A stretch of DNA of 64,000 nt. It comes from Pseudomonas viridiflava (GTDB lineage: Bacteria; Pseudomonadota; Gammaproteobacteria; Pseudomonadales; Pseudomonadaceae). Position 1 is the stretch's first letter; each line of letters begins with the position of its first letter. Positions 60,062 through 64,000 of this stretch are shown piece after piece. Location of the stretch: contig NZ_UUOC01000016.1 in assembly GCF_900590755.1 (NCBI RefSeq), forward strand, positions 1 to 64,000. The letters are read 5' to 3'. Under the pieces are notes generated by a model, which searched no databases, was not told the origin of the DNA, and saw nothing but the letters and a program-made list of their open reading frames with translations. The position numbers and the translations under genes were made by a program.

Positions 60062-60760
60062 ATGAGCAACGTCGATCATTCTGAAATCGCCAAATTCGAG
60101 GCCCTCGCCCATCGCTGGTGGGATCGCAACAGCGAATTCAAACCGCTGCACGACATCAACCCGTTGCGGGTCAACTGGATCGACGAACGCGTCAATCTCG
60201 CGGGCAAGAAGGTTCTGGATGTCGGCTGCGGCGGCGGCATCCTCAGTGAGGCCATGGCATTGCGCGGTGCCAGCGTGACCGGCATCGACATGGGTGAAGC
60301 GCCATTGGCGGTGGCCCGCCTGCATCAACTGGAATCCGGCGTTGAAGTCGAATACCGCCAGATCACTGCCGAAGACCTGGCCGAAGAAATGCCCGAGCAG
60401 TTCGATGTCGTGACCTGCCTTGAGATGCTTGAGCACGTGCCCGACCCATCGTCGGTGATCCGCGCCTGCTACCGCATGGTCAAACCAGGCGGCCAGGTGT
60501 TTTTCTCGACCATCAACCGCAACCCGAAGGCCTATCTGTTCGCCATCGTCGGTGCCGAATACATCATGGGCCTGCTGCCACGCGGTACCCACGACTTCAA
60601 GAAATTCATCCGCCCTTCCGAGCTGGGTGCCTGGAGCCGCGCGGCGGGCCTTACCGTGCAGGACATCATCGGCCTGACTTACAACCCGCTGACCAAGCAT
60701 TACAAGCTGGCCTCGGACGTCGACGTCAACTACATGATCCAGACCCTGCGGGAGGCCTAA
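60062..60760 (+). CDS. ubiG: Ubiquinone biosynthesis O-methyltransferase
   Basis: 232 residues from the ATG at 60062 (AAGAGGA upstream); a frame that opens earlier inside mtaD is rejected. Class I SAM-dependent methyltransferase with motif [17 protein letters not shown] (about 50-65) and the UbiG-specific start [25 protein letters not shown]. It methylates both hydroxyl groups in ubiquinone synthesis. The stop lies 3 bases before mupP, whose ribosome-binding site is inside the ubiG end (GGGAGG), so they form an operon. Confidence 0.97.
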   Translation: MSNVDHSEIAKFEALAHRWWDRNSEFKPLHDINPLRVNWIDERVNLAGKKVLDVGCGGGILSEAMALRGASVTGIDMGEAPLAVARLHQLESGVEVEYRQITAEDLAEEMPEQFDVVTCLEMLEHVPDPSSVIRACYRMVKPGGQVFFSTINRNPKAYLFAIVGAEYIMGLLPRGTHDFKKFIRPSELGAWSRAAGLTVQDIIGLTYNPLTKHYKLASDVDVNYMIQTLREA

Positions 60761-60763
60761 GCC

Positions 60764-61435
60764 ATGCGCTTGAGAGCGGTTCTATTCGATATGGACGGCA
60801 CCTTGCTCGACACCGCGCCGGACTTTATCGCGATCTGTCAGGCGATGCTGGCCGAGCGCGGCTTCCCGGCGGTTGCTGACAAACTGATCCGTGATGAGAT
60901 CTCTGGCGGCGCCAAGGCCATGGTTGCCGCGACTTTTGCCATGTCGCCCAATGACGAGGGCTTCGAAGCGCTGCGCCTGGAGTTTCTGGAACGCTATCAG
61001 CGCGACTGCGCGGTGCACAGCAAGCTGTTCGATGGCATGGCCGAGCTGTTGGCCGATATCGAAAAGGCCAACCTGATCTGGGGCGTGGTGACCAACAAGC
61101 CGGTGCGCTTTGCCCAACCGATCATGGAGCAGTTGGGGCTTTCCGAGCGTTCGGCACTGCTGATCTGCCCGGATCACGTGACCAACAGCAAGCCCGACCC
61201 GGAACCACTGACCCTGGCGTGCAAGATGCTTGATCTGGATCCGGCAAGCGTGCTGTTTGTAGGGGATGATCTGCGCGATATCGAATCCGGTCGCGATGCG
61301 GGCACCAAGACCGCCGCCGTGCGCTACGGTTATATCCACCCCAACGACAACCCGGATCACTGGGGCGCGGACGTGGTGGTGGATCACCCGCTGGAACTGC
61401 GCAAGGTGCTTGATAGCGCGCTGTGTAGTTGCTGA
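60764..61435 (+). CDS. mupP: N-acetylmuramic acid 6-phosphate phosphatase MupP (HAD family)
   Basis: 223 residues, HAD phosphatase. Motif [16 protein letters not shown] (6-20), motif II VTNKP (near 108) and motif [12 protein letters not shown] (near 167) are present. In Pseudomonas, the gene right after ubiG is mupP, the phosphatase of the MurNAc recycling pathway that avoids de novo UDP-GlcNAc; it was earlier called gph (phosphoglycolate phosphatase). The position supports MupP, but the sequence alone cannot exclude phosphoglycolate activity. A REP pair follows, before the yciK-like gene. Confidence 0.92.
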   Translation: MRLRAVLFDMDGTLLDTAPDFIAICQAMLAERGFPAVADKLIRDEISGGAKAMVAATFAMSPNDEGFEALRLEFLERYQRDCAVHSKLFDGMAELLADIEKANLIWGVVTNKPVRFAQPIMEQLGLSERSALLICPDHVTNSKPDPEPLTLACKMLDLDPASVLFVGDDLRDIESGRDAGTKTAAVRYGYIHPNDNPDHWGADVVVDHPLELRKVLDSALCSC

Positions 61436-61445
61436 GGCCCAGATA

Positions 61446-61542
61446 CCTGTAGGAGCTGCCGAAGGCTGCGAAGCATCGGCACTTGCACCCCATTTGCGGC
61501 GACTGGCACATTTATTCGCAGCCTTCGGCAGCTCCTACAGGG
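61446..61542. repeat. REP pair between mupP and the YciK-type gene
   Basis: CTGTAGGAGCTGCCGAAGGC at 61447 and its inverted copy ending in GGAG-type bases at 61542, around a centre of about 40 bases. Possible transcript-end stem-loop for mupP. Confidence 0.9.
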
Positions 61543-61571
61543 CCAGGGTTGCAGGAAATCAGAGGTAACCC

Positions 61572-62312
61572 ATGTTCGACTACTCCCCTCGCCCTGACCT
61601 GCTCACCGGCCGGGTGATTCTTGTTACCGGTGCGGGACGCGGTATTGGTGCTGCGGCGGCGAAAACCTACGCCGCCCATGGTGCGACCGTTCTGCTGCTG
61701 GGCAAGACCGAAGCCAATCTGACTCAGGTGTACGATGAAATCGAAGCCGCGGGCCATCCTCAGCCAGCGGTGATTCCGTTCAACCTGGAAACCGCGCTGC
61801 CTCATCAGTACGACGAACTGGCGGCGATGATCGAAACCGAATTCGGTCACCTTGACGGGCTGCTGCACAATGCCTCGATCATTGGCCCGCGCACGCCGCT
61901 GGAGCAGTTGTCCGGGGAAAACTTCATGCGGGTCATGCACATCAACGTCAACGCGATGTTCATGCTGACCAACACTCTGCTACCACTGCTCAAGCTGTCG
62001 AAGGATGCCTCGGTGGTGTTCACCTCAAGCAGTGTCGGCCGCAAGGGTCGAGCTTATTGGGGCGCTTATGGCGTATCGAAATTCGCCACCGAAGGCCTGA
62101 TGCAAACCCTCGCCGATGAGCTGGATACCGTCGCCCCGGTGCGCTCCAACAGCATCAACCCCGGCGCGACTCGCACCAGCATGCGCGCTCAGGCATACCC
62201 GGCAGAAAACCCGCTGAACAACCCGACGCCTGAAGAAATCATGCCGGTTTATCTGTACCTGATGGGCCCGGACAGCCAGGACATCAACGGCCAGGCGCTC
62301 AACGCGCAATAA
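61572..62312 (+). CDS. Short-chain dehydrogenase of the YciK family
   Basis: 246 residues, classical SDR: cofactor motif VTGAGRGIGAAAAKTYAAHG (about 16-35), NAS (near 96) and catalytic Ser in TSSSVGRKG with YGVSK (near 160). It is closest in character to E. coli YciK and the P. aeruginosa gene after mupP (PA3173). The substrate is unknown. The ATG at 61572 follows GAGGTAACCC, with AGAGG at good spacing. It may be co-transcribed with mupP across a REP pair. Confidence 0.9.
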   Translation: MFDYSPRPDLLTGRVILVTGAGRGIGAAAAKTYAAHGATVLLLGKTEANLTQVYDEIEAAGHPQPAVIPFNLETALPHQYDELAAMIETEFGHLDGLLHNASIIGPRTPLEQLSGENFMRVMHINVNAMFMLTNTLLPLLKLSKDASVVFTSSSVGRKGRAYWGAYGVSKFATEGLMQTLADELDTVAPVRSNSINPGATRTSMRAQAYPAENPLNNPTPEEIMPVYLYLMGPDSQDINGQALNAQ

Positions 62313-62509
62313 CGGCATCGATGCAATATCGATGCGGATCTGCATTATCAATGATGTTTATTCTGGGGCTCGCAAATGGGCCCGACTTGGGTTTCTCGAT
62401 TCAGTTCAAAGAAGTTATGAAAAGCCTCTTTTTATAATTAAATGAACTGGATTGTAGAAACCCTGCTCTAACTCAGCCAATCCATCCATATGTGCTGAGG
62501 AGTGAGACC

Positions 62510-63442
62510 ATGATTTCTCCTACCCAGACTAACGCCATTGACTTTGACGCGGCCAAGTTGAAAAAACTGGGCTTTGGTGTTCGGCAGAATCAGAGCACCG
62601 CGCAGCCACCCATTGATCTTGAGCAGTTGACGCAACAGCTGGGTCTGCAATTACAGACCAGTCTGGAAGCAGAGAAAATTCTCGGTATTTTCTTCCGGGG
62701 CGTTCAGCGCCTGCTGTCGATCAAGGCGTTGACCTACGTTCACCGGGACAGCGACCTGCGTTTGCAAATGGGCAGCGGTGGCAATCATCGGGTGCATTAC
62801 AGCCTGAGCAATGATGGCGAGCACCTGGGCAATCTGCTGTTCCAGGTCGACGAAGCCTTGACCGCGCAAGAACTCGCGACGATGGAATCGTTGCTGGCCT
62901 GCCTGTTGTTTCCTATGCGTAACGCCCTGCTCTATCGCGCGGCGACCCAGAGCGCCCTGCGCGACCCACTGACTGGGACGGGCAACCGAATCGCCATGGA
63001 CCAGACGCTGCTGCGGGAGATTGAGGTGGCCCGGCGCCACACGCAGCCCTTGTCCCTGCTGATGCTGGACATCGACCACTTCAAGAAAGTCAACGATACC
63101 TACGGCCACTCTTCTGGCGACGAAGTGCTGAGGTGCATCGCCAAGGCAATCAAGGGGCAGTTGCGCAATATCGACCGGATTTTCCGCTATGGCGGGGAAG
63201 AGTTTCTGGTTCTGCTCTCCAACACCGACCGCGAAGCGGCGGGGCTGATCGGCGAGCGACTGCGCAAGTCCGCCCGGGAAGTGGCTTATCCGATGCTGGA
63301 CCACAGCCTGGAACTGACCATCAGCCTGGGCTGCTCTACCCTGCTGCCGGCGGAGTCCGCCGACAGCCTGTTGCGCCGCGCCGACAGCGCGCTCTATGTA
63401 GCCAAGCGCGAAGGTCGCAATCGGCTGGCGATGGCGAGCTAG
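62510..63442 (+). CDS. Diguanylate cyclase (GGDEF domain)
   Basis: 310 residues from the ATG at 62510, preceded by GAGGAG. The first 140 residues form a GAF-like sensor region without membrane segments. The GGDEF domain (about 145-305) has an active site GGEEF in RYGGEEFLVLL, DHFKKVNDTYGHSSGDEVL for substrate binding, and an inhibitory I-site RNID five residues before the active site. It should make cyclic di-GMP and be feedback-inhibited. It resembles P. aeruginosa PA3177, found in the same neighbourhood. The protein is cytoplasmic. The end lies 2 bases from the convergent TenA-like gene. Confidence 0.93.
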   Translation: MISPTQTNAIDFDAAKLKKLGFGVRQNQSTAQPPIDLEQLTQQLGLQLQTSLEAEKILGIFFRGVQRLLSIKALTYVHRDSDLRLQMGSGGNHRVHYSLSNDGEHLGNLLFQVDEALTAQELATMESLLACLLFPMRNALLYRAATQSALRDPLTGTGNRIAMDQTLLREIEVARRHTQPLSLLMLDIDHFKKVNDTYGHSSGDEVLRCIAKAIKGQLRNIDRIFRYGGEEFLVLLSNTDREAAGLIGERLRKSAREVAYPMLDHSLELTISLGCSTLLPAESADSLLRRADSALYVAKREGRNRLAMAS

Positions 63443-63444
63443 TG

Positions 63445-64000
63445 TCAGCTCTCCAGCTCAGCGACCCGCGCACGAGGCGCTTTGGCCTTATCCAGCTGCA
63501 TGCAGTGTTCTAGAAACAGGTACATGTAGTCATAGCTTTTGGTCACCGCCTGGCGCAGCTCGGTTTGCAGCTGCTGGCTGGGATTATTACCCGCCAGGGT
63601 GCAGATAATCTCCAGCGCCTCCCAGGGATGAGAGTCATCGTACTGGGCATGCATCTTCAGCCACTTCATGGCGCGTTTACGGGATTCCTCGGGAAATGCC
63701 TCGGCATAGGCACCGCTGGAACAGACCACCGCTGACCACTCCCCGGTAGCGCCTTCAATGGCGTAGTTGGTGGCGGCGATCCCCACCACCAATGAGTCAG
63801 ACGAACTGGTGTGCCAGCACCAATGGCTCAAGGCATGCAGCTCAGGGGAAACGTGCTGCGCCTTGAGATCGTCAAGGCTCACGCCATGGGCCTCACTCCA
63901 ATTGACCCAGTAGTCGGCATGGTTGAGCTCGACACGAATATTGCGCATCAACCAGCGTCGCGCCATGTCTTCACCGGGATGACGGGCGAAGCGGGTCTTG
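63445..64000 (-). CDS. TenA/PqqC-like helical protein, cut by the window edge
   Basis: The frame ends at 63445 and stays open to the right end of the window, so the N-terminus is missing; an internal Met at 63966 is not necessarily the start. At least 184 residues are visible, almost all helical. Patterns such as ELNHADYWVNW, LSHWCWHTSS and GATGEWSAVV fit the TenA / haem-oxygenase-like superfamily of iron-binding or thiaminase proteins. A C-terminal block SYDYMYLFLEHCMQL is also typical. Function is not known; similar Pseudomonas proteins are annotated TenA-family transcriptional regulator or iron-containing redox enzyme. Confidence 0.75.
   Translation of the reverse strand, partial: KTRFARHPGEDMARRWLMRNIRVELNHADYWVNWSEAHGVSLDDLKAQHVSPELHALSHWCWHTSSSDSLVVGIAATNYAIEGATGEWSAVVCSSGAYAEAFPEESRKRAMKWLKMHAQYDDSHPWEALEIICTLAGNNPSQQLQTELRQAVTKSYDYMYLFLEHCMQLDKAKAPRARVAELES

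Overview
The window is chromosomal DNA of a Pseudomonas, most likely from the P. fluorescens species complex. The evidence is a pyoverdine locus (PvdS sigma factor, PvdL-type NRPS, PvdH, MbtH-like protein, PvdG-type thioesterase), the serC-pheA-hisC-tyrA/aroA-cmk-rpsA-ihfB block next to gyrA-mtnA-mtaD-ubiG-mupP as in P. aeruginosa, high G+C coding sequence, and many pseudomonad REP elements. All calls come from reading the sequence; no database search was run.

Layout. (1) 1-8657: the end of one NRPS, then a complete terminal NRPS (C-A-T-C-A-T-TE) and a coupled hormone-sensitive-lipase-type hydrolase. (2) 8658-19436: a non-coding stretch, an MFS/acyltransferase fusion, a TDT-family transporter, a transporter-like hybrid histidine kinase, pvdH and a DASS anion transporter. 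(3) 19575-35923: a 115-bp tandem REP array, the giant pvdL, pvdG, the mbtH-like gene, pvdS with its Fur-box promoter, and a PvdYII/IucB-type acetyltransferase. (4) 36096-38618: a TetR regulator and a convergent FabF-like ketosynthase that share an operator-like palindrome, then a ComEA-like protein. (5) 38841-45430: wbpM, wbpL, wbpV, a beta-CASP metallo-hydrolase, lapA and ihfB. This is the usual O-antigen site, but here it holds almost no O-antigen genes. (6) 45856-64000: housekeeping genes rpsA to gyrA, methylthioadenosine salvage genes, ubiG, mupP, a YciK-type SDR, a diguanylate cyclase and a partial TenA-like protein.

How it works together. PvdS, under an apparent Fur-controlled promoter, would drive pvdH, the mbtH-pvdG-pvdL operon and the acetyltransferase: each has a TAAAT-N16-CGT type iron-starvation box upstream (two exact, one TAATT). 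PvdH makes diaminobutyrate. PvdL (acyl-ligase, Glu, D-Tyr, Dab) starts the chromophore peptide. The terminal NRPS is predicted to add Gly and an ornithine-type residue and release the chain. The acetyltransferase predicts N5-acetyl-N5-hydroxyornithine in this pyoverdine.

Most striking observations. REP elements lie in frame inside two different NRPS genes, at the same place in their adenylation domains (just before core motif A3), adding roughly 30 and 100 residues. The terminal NRPS has an E-to-C linker and a DCL-like condensation domain but no epimerisation domain, which looks like a deletion scar. The TetR/FabF pair has a matching palindrome before each gene. The O-antigen locus is collapsed to wbpV-wbpL-wbpM.
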